From the NCBI RefSeq assembly GCF_042453785.1, contig NC_091665.1:28010501-28074500 (forward strand): 64,000 bases of DNA, written 5' to 3'. The translations under genes were made by a program, and so were the position numbers. Positions 31,980 to 45,430 of the stretch are shown here, in pieces. Source of the DNA: Malus domestica. Lineage: Eukaryota; Streptophyta; Magnoliopsida; Rosales; Rosaceae. Position 1 is the stretch's first letter, and each line of letters opens with the position of its first letter. The notes beneath the pieces were generated by a model. That model saw nothing but the letters and a program-made list of their open reading frames with translations. It was not told where the DNA came from and made no database searches.

Positions 31980-34900
31980 TTATTGTGGTTTTCCGGCCAA
32001 AAACCGGCTAAATAAATCTAACGCCTCTCGTGGTTTGTACTCGGGAACTGTATGTCCAGATCCCTGCACCGATACATTCAGACGGAAGTATTAGAATCAT
32101 CAATTGAATCCAATCAAAAGAAGCAGCTAGATACAGTTTCAGTATAGCCTATAGTAGAACGAGGAACATTTTCGTGTGCTGACCTTTACGGTTAGAAAGG
32201 TGAGGTTGTTCTCGTAAGCCTGTGTATACCTGCAACCATTCACATTCGGTTATTCACTTACCCCAGTACCATATAAAAATGTTCTTCCAAGAAATTAGAC
32301 TTTTCACAATGCTTGATGAGGGAAATATGTAATAGTGAGTACCCAGCAACTTGTCCATTCGAAGTCCATGGCCTCCATTCGTCCACAATCTTATAACCAA
32401 GTGATCTGGTCCATGCTTCGCTCCCGGTGAAAGGAACACACATATCATGATCACCGCTGCCAGAAAAAATCGAATAGGAATGCACATCAGTTAGAACATT
32501 CATTTTTCATTTACTTCTCCTGTTTTTGTGCAATCAAAGGGAACACTGTAGCGAAGGTGAAAAGAAAGTTTAAGAGCATTTTCGACGGGCATGACTTTTA
32601 ACAGATGACATTGTAATTGGAGATTTACCTAAATATAAGTGCCCGATAACCCTTAGCGGTGAGGTTCCTGTGGTACTTGATCATACTTCCAGAATCATGA
32701 TAAAATCTGATTCTGTTTGTGCATAGTTCCCATGAAAGATCCTAAATAGTGCAAAAAGGATTTCAAACAGTTACAATGCCTTTTGGGAGCCAGCAGGACT
32801 AGACACTTACAAACTTTCGTTTCTGGTTTAAAACATGAACTCTGATAAACCTTACCGTTTCTGCATGGATTGCCTTCCTAACTGTCTCGTTGTTCAACCA
32901 TTCAGTAGCAACCTCATCATCCTGCAGGAGATACATCAAATCTAAGGCTTCTTGTACATGAGAGTAATATTCTTGTATCGAAGTTGAAGATTCTTTCTTT
33001 CAGCCTTTTCGGGGAAGTCTAATTACTACTTAATCAAGAAATTAATGGTTGACAATGAGAAAGGGGATTAAAAGATCAAAATTGTAACAGACTAAGCAAC
33101 TTACAGTACATGGAACCTCTTCGCTATTCATCAGCTCCGGCCAAGTTGGAACAATACCATCTCTCACAGGAGCTCTAAGAGGCCAGGCACGACCAAACAT
33201 CCTTTTTCTCACAGCAAGAGGCCTTTCAGTCTCACCTAATTGGCGAAAGCTAGATGGCAATCCACTGTTTGTAACTCTTCTAATCTTACTCGAATCTGTG
33301 CTGTGATAGCATGGTTCCAGAATGTTATATATGTTCAAACCGTCGATGTTCTGGGATCAATAAAATCTTAAAGTCAGTTTAAAAAAAACGTAAAATTCCA
33401 TGTTATACGCAAAATATTGAGATTTTTTTTACCTTGTCAACTTTTTCAAGCTTGCTTCCACAAGGATCGCTCACCGGATCAAGGTAGTTTCCTCCACACG
33501 CTGTGTTAACCTCCTGAAGCACAAATACATTTCATTTGAATTCCTACGATATTTAGGGGGAACAAAGGGGATGAAATTAGCATTACAATGCTAGTATAAA
33601 ACTGGACATTCTTTACAGACCTCATATAGATCATCTGATATCAGTCCCATCCCATGTGCAAACGGAACAAGAGCATTACCATCGAATTTATCATCAGTAA
33701 CTCCATTCCCCACCAGATAACCCTGTGTTATGCAGTAATTAGAGGTTGGAGCCACATACATTTCAAATTCACAAAAGGACTACTTATACAGATAAATACC
33801 TTGAAGTTGAGAACGGGCGTTACACCTGCATCAATTCCTGTTAAAACATCCAAAGCTCCACCTTAGATTTTGGTTTCAACATTTACGCAACTTCTAATAT
33901 TATTGACTGATTTACCTTTCACTACTTCAGAAGAAAGCGTTGGCACGTAGACTCCAGCATATGACTCCCCAGCAATAAAAAATGGGTTGGAGAGGAACTC
34001 AGGGTACAGTTCAAACCACTGGGAAATTAGAATAAACATCAATTCAGCAAGTACGTTAAACGAGTCCTTGTACTATACAAATTATACATCACTGTATAGT
34101 ATACATTGCCGTGGGATTCTTGAGCTCCCAGCAAATCGTTAAATTCTGCAATGCATATTATACATTGATGTAAGAACTTTCGGTGTTACAGGCTTATCGA
34201 GTTGTTTCCTTATTCACCTTGAGGAGAAATGTGTGGGAATCAGAGGCAGTCTTTAGATCCCCAGTTTTATAGTCGGTCTCATTTTTTGAGTAAGACAATC
34301 CAACACCAGCCGGAGAATCCAGATATATAATGTTGGAAACCTAATAACATGAAAATAATTGATTTCACTTGTACAAAGAAAATTAAGAAAATAAAATTCA
34401 GAGGTAATATTCATTTCACATCTCAAAGTTGCAACCTTTGACCAGCTGTATGGGTTAAGGTGGAGCTGAGGCAGACTTCCCTTGATCTTGGCCTCTTCAA
34501 AATTGAATGGCCCTGAAAAATATTGACAGAACCAAAATGTTTCATAGATCAATAATATCACATAAAGTTTTGAACTTTATGAGAAATTAGGTCCTATGTA
34601 ATAAGTTGAAACGCAAGAGCTTATGAATGAAGCACTTATGTTCATCAGCGTTTTTGCTTGAAGTGCTTATTAGAGACAGATAGTTGAAATTTTTATCAAA
34701 GTTCCAATTCATGAAGAAAATTCGGAAAAACACTTCTACGACCCAGAAGCACTTTTTTATTTAAAAGCGCTTTGAACACACTCCGGAAAGGGTCCCAAAC
34801 AGACCACAGAACAATAAACTGAACTATGAAACAATACCATGCTCATAAACAAAGCCATCAAAGCTGGAGCAACCAGGTCCACCATTCAGCCACAGAACCA

Positions 34901-35224
34901 CCGGATCCTCCGCAGGCTTCCCTTCCGATTCGACAAAATAGTAGAACAGGTTCCTCCCATGACTCTGGTCAACTGTCACATACCTTCAAAACAAACCCAC
35001 AAAAAGATCAACAACCATAACATAAACAATCTCAGAAACCCACATGTACTTAAAATCTGACCAAAAAAAACTACTTACCCAGAATAGTGTTTTGAAGGAA
35101 GAGTGCCACTGAATCCAGGAATCTGGGTTATGAGAGCAGATTGAGGAGCTGATTGGGTTGGCAAAAAGCTCAAGAAGATGTAGATTAATGGCACCAAAAA
35201 TAAAGATAATACTCTCCCGCCCAT
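31980..35224 (-). CDS. Serine carboxypeptidase-like protein (SCPL20/21 type)
   Basis: Fourteen exons: 35224-35079, 34983-34838, 34512-34436, 34340-34218, 34018-33916, 33837-33800, 33722-33621, 33513-33433, 33350-33105, 32921-32856, 32741-32629, 32456-32343, 32229-32184, 32063-31980; 1485 nt, 494 residues. S10 family serine exopeptidase, entering the secretory pathway by a signal peptide (residues 1-25). The oxyanion motif NGGPGCSS is at 82-89, catalytic Ser183 in GESYAG, the Asp motif SGDHD at 414-418, and His471 in GSGHTVPE: the triad is complete. Length fits the family. A proteolytic role is more likely than an acyltransferase role because the sequence resembles the SCPL20 group rather than the acyltransferase clade, but the substrate is unknown. 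Intron 2 (34513-34837) holds a MITE-like insert near 34600-34805. Confidence 0.92.
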
Positions 35225-36279
35225 GACTTCTGATAAAAGTTGTAAAAACAAGAAGCGTGTCAGATACCAAATCAAAATACTGTGAGAAGAGAATTTAAAT
35301 GAATTTTTGTGGGATTAATCAATAATTAAGTGGGCTCATTAGCGATGGATTAGTCTGCAATACCAGTTGCTGAAGAAAGAGAGAAACAGGAAAGTGGATT
35401 AAAACTATGATGAAAGTGAGAGCTGCTCAAATGGGAGGCCACTAGCACTATGAGCTAAAACTCTGCTGTTGTGCTGCGGGCAGCAAGAGTGTCATCTTCT
35501 TGGGCCCAATGGATGCGTGACACGTTGGCCAATCAGGTGTGGCGGCTACTGAAAGGAAAAGGTGCCCCATAATTTTGGAACAGTTGTTGGGGCATCAATG
35601 CCATCATTAGCCCTTAACGTGTAAGGGTGGGAGTGAGAGTGACAGGGAAGAAATGGAGTAATTGGCACAAGAAATGTGTGATGGCATTGGATTGGACCAA
35701 GACTTTTAAGCTTTAATTATTTAATTAATTAATCAACTGTTAAGTCTGTTATATTAGAAGATAATCAATTTTAGCTTACACTTTTGGTATCTCTTCTAAA
35801 ATTAACTACACATGTTTAAGGGAATACGAAGATAAACTGATATGGTAGAGTTATATAAACAAAAAATAACGGCTTTTCTAAGTTGTTTATCTACTTTTTT
35901 TCTCGTACTATTTTATAATATTTTTATTGTAACTAAACAGAAAATTAAAGTGACTTGTAAGATGGTAAATTCCAAAGTAATGGCAGATGTGATTGTTATT
36001 CGTCTAACAGACCAATGGTTTCAGGTAAGGTTGCATTAAGCATGTTTCGAGCCTTTGACTTACTAGAGCAATCCTCATCCATTCTAGGATTTGCAGACCG
36101 AAAGTGATTTCAAGTTGTCAACACACTTTATTTCACCTTCTACACCTTTCTTAATTTTTACCGTTGATTCTCTTTTGATTGTTAAATCTAATAGTTAAAA
36201 AATAACAGGGATGTGTAAGTAGTGAAAAGAAATACGTTGAAATTCTTTTCTTAAATATACTTTTTTAGGATGTGGCAAA

Positions 36280-36430
36280 TAGATTGCAAGTGGTCATTTA
36301 CTACAGCGGTGGAAAAGTATTGAGCTCTTGCATGACAGCGTGTGTTCGAACCCCTTCCGCAGGTAAATCTAACATCTAATCTAATGGTAAATAGATTATT
36401 ATGTAAAATGATTGCATGACATTGACATGC
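36280..36430 (+). mobile_element. Putative tRNA-derived SINE
   Basis: Contains a B-box-like GTGTTCGAACCCC about 45 bases after an A-box-like ACTACAGCGGTGG, followed by an AT-rich tail. Ends not defined. Confidence 0.4.
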
Positions 36431-36629
36431 CAAACACCTACCAACCTCCATGAGATAATGTTGTTTATTTTTTAGGGGATGATTAGGAGGATGGTTTTGT
36501 CCTTACATCCTTAAGATCCTGTAATTTGGTGGAAGCAAAAAGTAGGATTAGATTCTATATATTTGTTTGAACTTAATAATGCAGCACAGCACAATCGAAT
36601 CAGGAAAGAAAGCACATGCAGTTCAGATA

Positions 36630-36765
36630 TTGTTGGGAGTTTTAACGAAAAATTCGCGGTACTGTTTACTTGTACTATCTATTTTACCCTTTATTTTATC
36701 CTTATTGTTAAAACTCAAAAGTTTTCAAACATTTTTCATTAGTCTTCCTTTTCTTTAATCCAACA
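36630..36765. mobile_element. Single arm of the fold-back MITE family seen at 42664
   Basis: TTTTAACGAAAAATTCGCGGTACTG... through TTTATCCTTATTGTTAAAACTC matches one arm of 42664-42988. The second arm is missing. Confidence 0.6.
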
Positions 36766-37345
36766 AAGAAGTCAATTTTCCTTTCTTGCCGTTTTAGGTC
36801 GTAGGATAAACAGTTGCATTTTTTCAGAGGGAAAAGGAGGCACTGATATGTGGTTTTGTTGGGGGGTTTTCTGCATGCAATAAAACGAATTTTGAGGTAT
36901 TTAAAAACCACTCCGGATCATGTGAAAAACGGCTTGCATTTGTCGGTGGACGGTGAGAGGAGTCGACTACAAGCGGCTGCTCTTCCGGTCAATTCGTCTG
37001 CAAAAGAGGCGCCTAGGCCTGCTCCTCCAAATACACCGTTCTTGATCATTAGCAGGCAAATTTCAAAAAAAAAATAATGCATGCACTACTCTCTAAAACT
37101 GCCTGCAAAATCGAAGATACAAGGATGCAAATTGAAATTACAAATACAAATAGTTTGCAATGCAATATTACAATACATGGTTCATACTACAACTCTATTG
37201 CTAAATGGGTGGTATCCAACATCCTACTCTCGTCTCAATATGTTTTGCATTTCTACCATCCCCTTAAGCTAGATTTGCGCGTTCGATACCAGTTCGGTAG
37301 AAAGCATCGCAGTGCTTGCTTTGCTTATAGCTGATAGTAGCTTGA

Positions 37346-40300
37346 TTACCGAATGAAAGCCGCACATGCTATGATTAACGTAACCAAAATTGTTGTGCTC
37401 GAACGGGTGATTGATGGTGCACTAGAGAACTTGACTCCTCTCTGAGTCTGGTCTCTGGAGAAGAAAACCAAACAGAACTGTGCATTAGCAGAGTTTGGAA
37501 TGAGGGTTTTTAACCTTTCAGATGCTATTGTCTTGATTTTACTATTGTCTTGATTTTAATCATCTGTAAATATAAATCTTGATGGACAAGTAAATAAACT
37601 AACAAAAACTTGGTGAAGAAGTTCGGATGTCTTACTTCTGTAAAGAGGAAAGTAGTCCACAATATATGGTATTGTCAGGCAAAGAATGTTCATCTCCATC
37701 AAACTCGGGATTCACAACACTGACATAAACTTCTTGGCCTAGATACCATGAGTCAAGATTCTGAGCACGAAGGTTCCAAATTCCGGCATTGTCAAGAACA
37801 ACCAATATGGCTGTCCAAGATCCAGGGAAGACCTGTAGCCATATGAGCATGAAGCAATCAATTAACAAAAAGTAACCTAAAATGGATCAACCGAGAATTT
37901 TGTTCCATTCCATGCACATGTAAATGTGTGCGAGTGCAACAAGCCTATTGAACCAAGGGGTACCTGTGTGGTAGAGCGAGCAACGCCATCCCATTTGTTG
38001 TAAGTGCTTCTGCTATTCTCTGTCCAGACTCCAACATCCATACTACAGGGCAACAGGGAATCGTTCGGATCATGTTTTGTACTTTGCCAGTTCCATAATT
38101 AGGAATAGAGAGAGATAATGATTTCAAAACTAAAAAGCTCACCCAACAATGAAAAATGCATAGCCATCCAAATGGTAATTCTGAACAGTGGTGTCATTGT
38201 TCTGAAAGATGACTTCCATGAAACCTTTGAAAGTACCATTAATCAGAGATGTGTCTACTTTGGCAGGTCTGTTCATCAGTTTATTCGGGAAATCAAGCTT
38301 ATAAACCCCCGAAATGTTGAACTGTTGGGCAAGCTTAAGGGGTGTTGAAGGTGGTATATATGAAATACCATTGAGGGTAGTGCGCCACTTCCCATTTATA
38401 AGTTCTGCAGGTCTATTGAGGATTACATAGACATCTGTGACAGTGATTTCACCATATTTAAAAGATCCTTGTGGGTTTGGACGAGCAGCACCAGCAGAAA
38501 CATTCCACCTGCAATTGCACAACCGTCACAAAGATGTAACAATAGTCAGCAAGCATTTGAGAACTAACATACCATCAAAGAAAAGACCAAAAAATTGGGT
38601 TATTAACGTATGGACTTCCAGGGAAACAAACAAAATATCAGGCAGAAGTAACTTTCCCTAGATATTAAATATAATTCAACCTCCTTGTATGTAATATCAA
38701 ACAAAACGCTATGAAAAAGAATATTTTTGTCAGAGATTAATGACTGACAACATTGATAATAGGGTAAGCAATTCCAGTACATATGAAGGTTATCACCATT
38801 GCCGTTAAAATTTTGGGAGTAACTGAATGAGTGTTTTTATTCTTTCAAATATATTTATTAGTAAACCGAAAAGAAACATAATCAACTATAACCTTATGGA
38901 TCTTGCTTGATTCATTGAGTAATATGTGTCGTAATCATTAGGAGGATCAGGGAGAGGACCTGATGCAGGTCCTTGAGAATTGGAGTAGTGCAAGATGGCA
39001 ACTCCAGTAGCTTTAGCCCATGAAGATGATTTGACAAAACGGGGGCTGGCAACAATATAGTAATCACTTGTGGCATTTTGATCCATTGTAACCAAAAATG
39101 AAAATGACTGACCGACGTGAATATCCATATTCGCATAATTCTGCTGAACTGTGTATGATCCTTCAGTCTCCACTAGAAGCAAGTTATGATTTTGTATTCT
39201 GAAATTCAAGCTAGTTGAGATACCAACATTGTGCACACGGAAGCGGTATGTTTTTCCTGTTAAAGGAAATTACCAGCAACCGGCTTCTGTTAAAAGTGCA
39301 AGATAATAAAAATGCTAATGCAAATCATATCGGCCAAAGAATAAGTTAAGAACCCAAAGAAAAACCCAAATCAAAAGGTTGCTGGATAACAGCTTCATTA
39401 AAACCAAGTTGCCAACCCGCATATGCCTTAGTTTTCTACCCCCCCAAAAAATGCCCTTAAAGTACACGACTTTCACTAATGTCTCAGTCGCACTGGAACC
39501 CTATGTATTTATATGATTCTGGATCAGTATGACAAAATCACATTTGAGAACCATAGAAACATCTCAGACACACCCCAGAAATATACCTGGTTCAACATTT
39601 ACTGTCAGGAAAGAATTGCCTCCTGCAATAAGTCCCTGATCAAATCGAAATGGACCTATTCCATTGATGAGGACACCGTCAGGAATTCCAAGGCTAGTAC
39701 CACTTTCAACATCTTTCCTAAGGTCCTGTTTCCTTACAAGCATGAGTCACGCCTAAGAAACCGAATAAATAGGTGAAATACAAGCAGCGGACAAACACAA
39801 TTTACACTAACCTTATGACTCTTTGTATACCAATCAGTAATAAAGAGGGTAATATCTCCATCTGGAACAGTGAAAGGTAGTGGAATAACATTTCGGTTGT
39901 TTATGGTGATTCCACCATATCCACCTGATGCTCTCTGGAAGTTTAGGGAAGGGAAGTAAAAGAAACTTCCTATCTGATCTTTAACCTGAAATTCGTATGT
40001 CCAATTCCATCCAGCATGAATTGGACAATTAGTCCCTGATACACCATCTTGCCAAGAGTTTTTTCGATTTTGTATACCATTCCTGCATTAAACTAAGCCT
40101 TATTAGCAATAGTATCATCAATACTTAATATTATTTTGTTGCTGATGGGATACATAAAGTTTACCAAGTGAGAAGCAATGGCTCATCCAAGTTATTCTTC
40201 ACATTGACAACAACATTCCAGTTTGTAGTAACATTAAGAATTGGTCCTGGAAACTGCCCGTTAATCCCAATAACCTGAAATTATAATATGAAACAAGGGT

Positions 40301-41208
40301 GAAGCAGGATGTAGCCAAAATACATTATTGTTGCATTATAGAACAATCAGAAGACATTAGCCACAATTTAGTAGCAGGAATACCTTCTCACTGTATGAAA
40401 CCTTGGCTAAACTAGATTCAATTCCAACTTGGGTTAGGGAGTAAACGGAAAAGACGCAAAAGCCATTTGATAAAGATAAATTCATTAGCTCAACACAGTT
40501 AATTATACAAAAACTAACTGAATCCATACAGTGCTGGTGCTGGATATTCAGATTTCAGACCATTAAACTAATTTGTAATTAAAAAGGTCTTTAATTTCAT
40601 ATTCACATGGCATTGAACTGTTCCAAGGTTGAAAATCCCTTTTTTCCCCTTCCCGAACTTCCCAGCATTGCGATTTCAAAGCTGGGTTGCGCCCGTCAGA
40701 ACATATTCAGTAAGATTTACGCATTAGAGAATATACCAAAGTTGAAACACGTGAACCATTCTCTTAAATCTCTTTGCCATTTTCACCCCACATTATCCAA
40801 TACAAAGTTTATAAGTTACTACACCTAATTACCTACTCAATTAAACAAAACAAGAGTAAACTTCATATAAGAGATACATTAAGCTCAGCATTTATGTCGG
40901 AGTGAGGATCCGTTAAATGAAAGCAACCACTATGCCTTGGATCATTCCATTTGAAAGACAGAAACTTCAAAAAAGTTGGAAACTTTACTCACAAATCACA
41001 GCTAAAGGATCAAAGAAAACGACTTTAAAGCTTGAAATCGAAAACCCGAAACTTGAAAAGTGAAGAAATTAACCCGTTGCTTAACCCCAAGCGGGGAGGC
41101 AGTGATGTAGGAGACAGTCCAGTCATAGAACACATAAGGGTCTGCTCCCAAACCAAAACCCAATGAGCAGAGAAAGATGACAAGCTTGAACAAACAAGAA
41201 GAGGGCAT
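37346..41208 (-). CDS. SKU5-like (SKS) GPI-anchored multicopper-oxidase homologue
   Basis: Nine exons: 41208-41074, 40274-40165, 40082-39812, 39725-39587, 39256-38893, 38508-38143, 38042-37964, 37832-37636, 37454-37346; 1770 nt, 589 residues, close to SKU5 itself. Signal peptide (1-21), three cupredoxin domains, and many N-glycosylation sites. The copper-binding His-X-His positions of true oxidases are replaced (for example LTWNG at 80-84 instead of HWHG), as in the SKU5/SKS family, so catalytic oxidation is unlikely. The last exon encodes a small-residue stretch (FSSAPS) and a hydrophobic tail (TILVTLIIACAAF), a typical GPI-anchor signal; without this exon the frame ends early at 37632. SKU5 members act at the plasma membrane and cell wall in directional growth. 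The exact subfamily member is not resolved. Confidence 0.9.
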
Positions 41209-41904
41209 CTGCGAATCGAGATCTTCTCCACAGCCAACCAGAAAATAAGAGATTTGGGTTTTTGAAATTTTGGTCTGTTGGGAAAAAGGAGCAGCAAAAA
41301 TGCAAAAATCCAGAAACTGGGTGTGGCAGAGTGGCAGTGAAAGAGCACATGGGAAAGGGGAAAGCCCAGCTTTGGTTCGTCAGAGGCGCTTGTTTTTGTT
41401 TTGGGTCCCATTTTTTTTACCAATTTTCTAAACGATGGGAGGCTGATGGAGGCCACAGCCACCGTGTAATTAGGGCCTTTACCCTTTAAATTCACCGTGA
41501 TTGGGGAGGTACTTACTGGCCCTACTAGGAAAGGAAGGTAAGCTGAGGACCTGAGATTCGCGACTGAGCAAATCTTTTTGACTTATTATCTCTTTGGGAT
41601 CAAGACCCTTCTTGAATCTTGTCATTGTCGCCGACTATCCAACTACAGGACTGGACAAGCTTTGCATTTTGACTCATATTTTGTTTTTCACTTCCATCTT
41701 GAACATTTTAGGATTAGAAATTCCACTGTGAAATATTTGTGTAGTTTTACTTTTATATGATTTTTATTTTGGTCCTAGGTTGGTCCTAAGTTTTTAGAAG
41801 TGGACTTAATGTGAACAACGGTGAAGTTTGTTACAACAAGACATAAGGAGTCATGTGTCGTGTCTAAATACGATGCCAATTGGCTATCATTTAGAGTAAA
41901 AATA

Positions 41905-42025
41905 TTTTTTTGATAAAGATAGGATAATCTACATTAGACTACAAGAAGGAAGATTTAAATACAGGACCTCAGATACAAAAATAAATACTTTTAACCAACT
42001 GAGTTACAAACTACTTACGATTTAA
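41905..42025 (-). mobile_element. tRNA-derived SINE
   Basis: The minus strand has an A-box TAACTCAGTTGGTTA and a B-box-like GGTCCTGTATTTAAATC about 35 bases later, then a 3' part ending in ATCCTATC..ATCAAAAAAA. This is a usual plant SINE layout. Confidence 0.65.
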
Positions 42026-42499
42026 GGCAAAAATATGAATCGTTTTGATATGAGCATTATGCGAGGCCTAGTGGAGACTAGAGCAAATATTTAAGTTCAA
42101 ATTGATAAAATTAAGAATCCATGTCAACTTAAACTATGGTGCCCTAGAGACTATAGCGATGAGGCGACCAAACAAACAAAAGGTACAAGAATTCTCCTCC
42201 CTCTTTTTTTTTCTCTCATTCTCTCCCCTCCTGTTTGAATGCTTAAGATTTCATCTTTGTAGAGAGAAAGAAAAAAAAATTGTGAGAGAAGGGGAGGGAA
42301 GGGAGGGAAAAGGGAGGGGAGAGGATCCCCATCATAACAGAAGATAAAGATTAATATGATGGGGCATTTGAAACTGATATCTGTTTCAACTTTGAGGAAA
42401 AAAATATCACTAGATATCTAATTGACGACTATGAACATTAACCACAAGGGATTGTAAATTAATAAGTGAATTGGGTTTGATTAAAAAAATTAAATATCA

Positions 42500-42600
42500 A
42501 TTAGTATTATGATTTAATGGTATTTCTCTTCACTTGTAAGTAAATTGAAAAGCCTCAAGTTCAACTTACAAAGGCGGGAATTGCTTATACAATTCGTCTT
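42500..42600 (+). mobile_element. SINE fragment (family of 57119-57285)
   Basis: TGGTATTTCTCTTCACTTGTAAGT and CCTCAAGTTCAACTTAC resemble the tRNA-like head of the SINE at 57119-57285; the tail is missing. Confidence 0.4.
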
Positions 42601-42663
42601 GAGTTTGATACCTAGTTGTGGTTGGCTCATCGAGTTATGTCAAAGACCTAACCCTTTTTTTTA

Positions 42664-42988
42664 GGGAACTTTAACGAAAAACTCCCGGTACTGTTCACTT
42701 TAACGAAAAATCATATTTTTACACTAAAAAGTCAATCCTGGTACTATTCACTTTACTCTTTATTTTGTCCTTATCGTTGAAACTCAAAGATTTCAAGCCA
42801 TTTTCATTAGTTTTTTTTTTTTAAGGAAAACTAATGAAAATGATTTAAAAACTTTGAGTTTTAACGATAAGGACAAAATAAAGGGTAAAGTGAATAGTAC
42901 CATAATTGAATTTTTAGTGTAAAAATATGGTTTTTCATTAAAGTGAACAGTACTATAAGCTTTTTGTTAAAATTTTTGTTAAAATTCC
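42664..42988. mobile_element. Fold-back MITE with about 150-bp arms
   Basis: Starts GGGAACTTTAACGAAAAA and ends with the approximate reverse complement TTTTTGTTAAAATTCC. The two arms pair over almost all of their length (for example TTTATTTTGTCCTTATCG with CGATAAGGACAAAATAAA), with a short T-rich loop near 42808-42825. A half copy lies at 36630. Confidence 0.85.
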
Positions 42989-44689
42989 TTTTTTTAATAG
43001 TAGATTTATTGTTGTATAATATATGTTAAAAAATAGTGATTAGATTGGGCCAATATCATGACCAAGAAGGCTAGAAGCCCTATCCAGCCCAGTTGTCTAA
43101 CCTTTATATTCTGAAAGACGGCCTGTGGGCTTAATGCGACATTGGATCCATAGTCGCCTCAACCGAGAATGGATCCAGCGCAGAATTATGTTTAGTTATC
43201 TGACCATAAACCCTTGTTGCAATGCATAATCTCTTTACTTTAGACTATGAATACTTTGCCCGTCATGAAAAAAGGTAATGTACACATTAGCAACGACAGA
43301 AACAAAGAGTGGTGGCACATCTAACTGGCAATAGTGCGTGGTAGCAACAAAACTGGTAAGAGTTATGGGTGACGACCAGAGAAATGGTCCCGCATGATGG
43401 CATCAAGGTTATTAAACTCAACTGTGGGACCATGAATTTTATTGGGTCAGAGTAAAGATAGATCGGAATACTAGTACCTCAGAAATCTGGTTATAGACTC
43501 AATGAAATTGATAAGACTAAGCAGCCTAAATAGAATAACGGTCCACCACACCCAGTTGGGCCCCAAAATGGTTGGTGAGGTCCACAAACCTCGTTGAGAT
43601 TGACCATGTTTACTCTGCAAGACACGAAAACCTAATCCGATTGGGGATGAGTTTGGTTTCTTTTATCTTGGAGATTCCTACAATCTAAAGATTAGCGTGT
43701 GTCACAAGTAATTACAATCTTAAAAGAAACCAATATCTTATAGGATTCTCTCTGTTTAAACAAATCATATATCCTAAAAAGACTCCCTTCCGACTAGTAT
43801 GAATACACCCATCTAGGGCATATAACGTTTTTCATATGCATACTATGCTCTCTAGCCCACTACTTGAGTTCACATACTTTATACCAACTTGATAGTGGAG
43901 AGCCTTTAGTCGGTACCATACCGGTATCTTAGGTTATCTACGGCTGTTTGTTCTTGTTTGTAGCTGGCCATTTTCGCACAACTCCATCGTCTATGGTTGT
44001 GCATAATTTTAGTTCTAACATCAACCACAAGAAATTTTTGGTGTACACCGAATATGATCACATAGCGTTACAGTTTCACTAAAATTACTCAACATGCATT
44101 TGTTTATTTTTTATTTTTTATTATTATTAATATGCATAATTAACGTTAGACGAAGAAATTTCAAGCAGCTAAACTTGTGTCTCTGTTACTCATCTGTTTT
44201 GTCACGTAACTTGTGTCTCTGATACTCATAAAAAAATTTCAAGCCACTAAACCATAGAAACACTTTGACCCTAAGAAACGTTAGTAAGAGACATAATGTA
44301 CAAAAGCTAATCATATACAATGAGTCTATGTCTATAGTGTTCCCCATAACATTAAATTATGAATGTACGAAAGATTATAATAGTTATGACGAAGAAATTA
44401 GGTAGCTGAACCAAATAATTGAATTGAATACACGTTAGTTGAACTACTCCATCACTCCAAATATAATCCCCTAAACATTTGTTTAGCAAACTTGTCTTCA
44501 ATTAATTACCGAAATTATTGTCCATAATTTATGTCAAGACAAAATCATAATCACTTATACCCCAAGTAATGCGTACTGTAATATTGTTATAACCTTTCGC
44601 AAGCTACCTTTGTTTTCCCATGTGTGACAACATTATCATTTTTCATACATTTGCAACCGTCAAAATACGCCACTAACTAGTTTTTAGTA
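42989..44689. other. Unassigned intergenic region, possibly old LTR remnants
   Basis: 43020-43920 is less AT-rich and has promoter-like and R-region-like phrases (GAATACACCCATCTAGGGC) that resemble retroelement LTRs, but I find no paired copy. No ORF with a domain. Confidence 0.35.
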
Positions 44690-45430
44690 TACTGATAATT
44701 TTGTTTATAGAAAATTTCATTTTAATCCTTGGCAACGATGATTTTTAGATTAAAATCTGATTTTAGTCTCTTAATACATTAATAACCTCATTTATTAATT
44801 ATATTTTGATTTTTTAATTATTTATCTTTTTCTTCTTAATTTTTAATGTATTAATTTTATTTCATTACAATTTTCATTTTCATTTCATTTATCCTAATAT
44901 ATTTTATTGTAAACATTTAGATAAACTAATTTTTGTTATACAATATATTTCGATGTACTTTGTCTTCTTCATTTAGGTACATTAAATTCATTATAATAGA
45001 TTTTGGTGCATATATTTAGGTACACACATTTCGGTACATATATTTCGATACAAACATTTAGGTACATTAATTTAATATAATACATTTCAATGCATATATT
45101 TCGGTACATATATTTCAGTACTAACATATAAATACATTAGTTCAATATAATACATTTTGGTATATTAATTGAGTCTTTCAAGTTTGAAGAATGTTAAATA
45201 AACTTAATAAATTAAAAAACTCTTCTTTGGTCAAAAAATAAATTAAAATCTGTATATTGATAAATTTAAATATTTAATGGGAGACATTAAATAAAATGCA
45301 CATTAATTATTTTGAATTAAGGACACATCAATGAATTATAATCAATATGTAATCTAACACTGGATTTATTTTAAATTTCAATATTCTTGAAGGATTAAAG
45401 TTAAAAAAATCCCTTTTATTTATCTAAAAA
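44690..45430. mobile_element. AT-rich non-autonomous element with GGTACAT repeats
   Basis: Repeats of TTTCGGTACATATATTTC and TTAGGTACA between 44990 and 45170. Opposing phrases near the ends (TTCATTTTAATCCTT at 44718 and reverse-like AAGGATTAAAGTTAAAA at 45392) suggest inverted termini. Similar style to 9113-10128. Confidence 0.5.

Larger units (their letters stand above)
35225..37345. other. Intergenic region: carboxypeptidase promoter, SINE and MITE pieces
   Basis: 35225-35550 is the upstream region of the carboxypeptidase gene. 36280-36430 and 36630-36765 are listed separately. 36850-37075 has a GC-richer patch with no domain. No gene found. Confidence 0.45.
41209..42663. other. SKU5-like promoter and repeat-bearing spacer
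   Basis: 41209-41500 is GC-richer with CT/GA patches and is the probable promoter and leader. 42170-42330 is a CT/GA-rich stretch. Two SINE-like pieces are listed separately. No gene. Confidence 0.45.

Noticed and set aside
37632-37635. SKU5-like protein ending right after SSLQK
   Set aside because: The stop lies in a donor site (AA|GTAAGA); splicing to 37454 gives the expected GPI-anchor tail.
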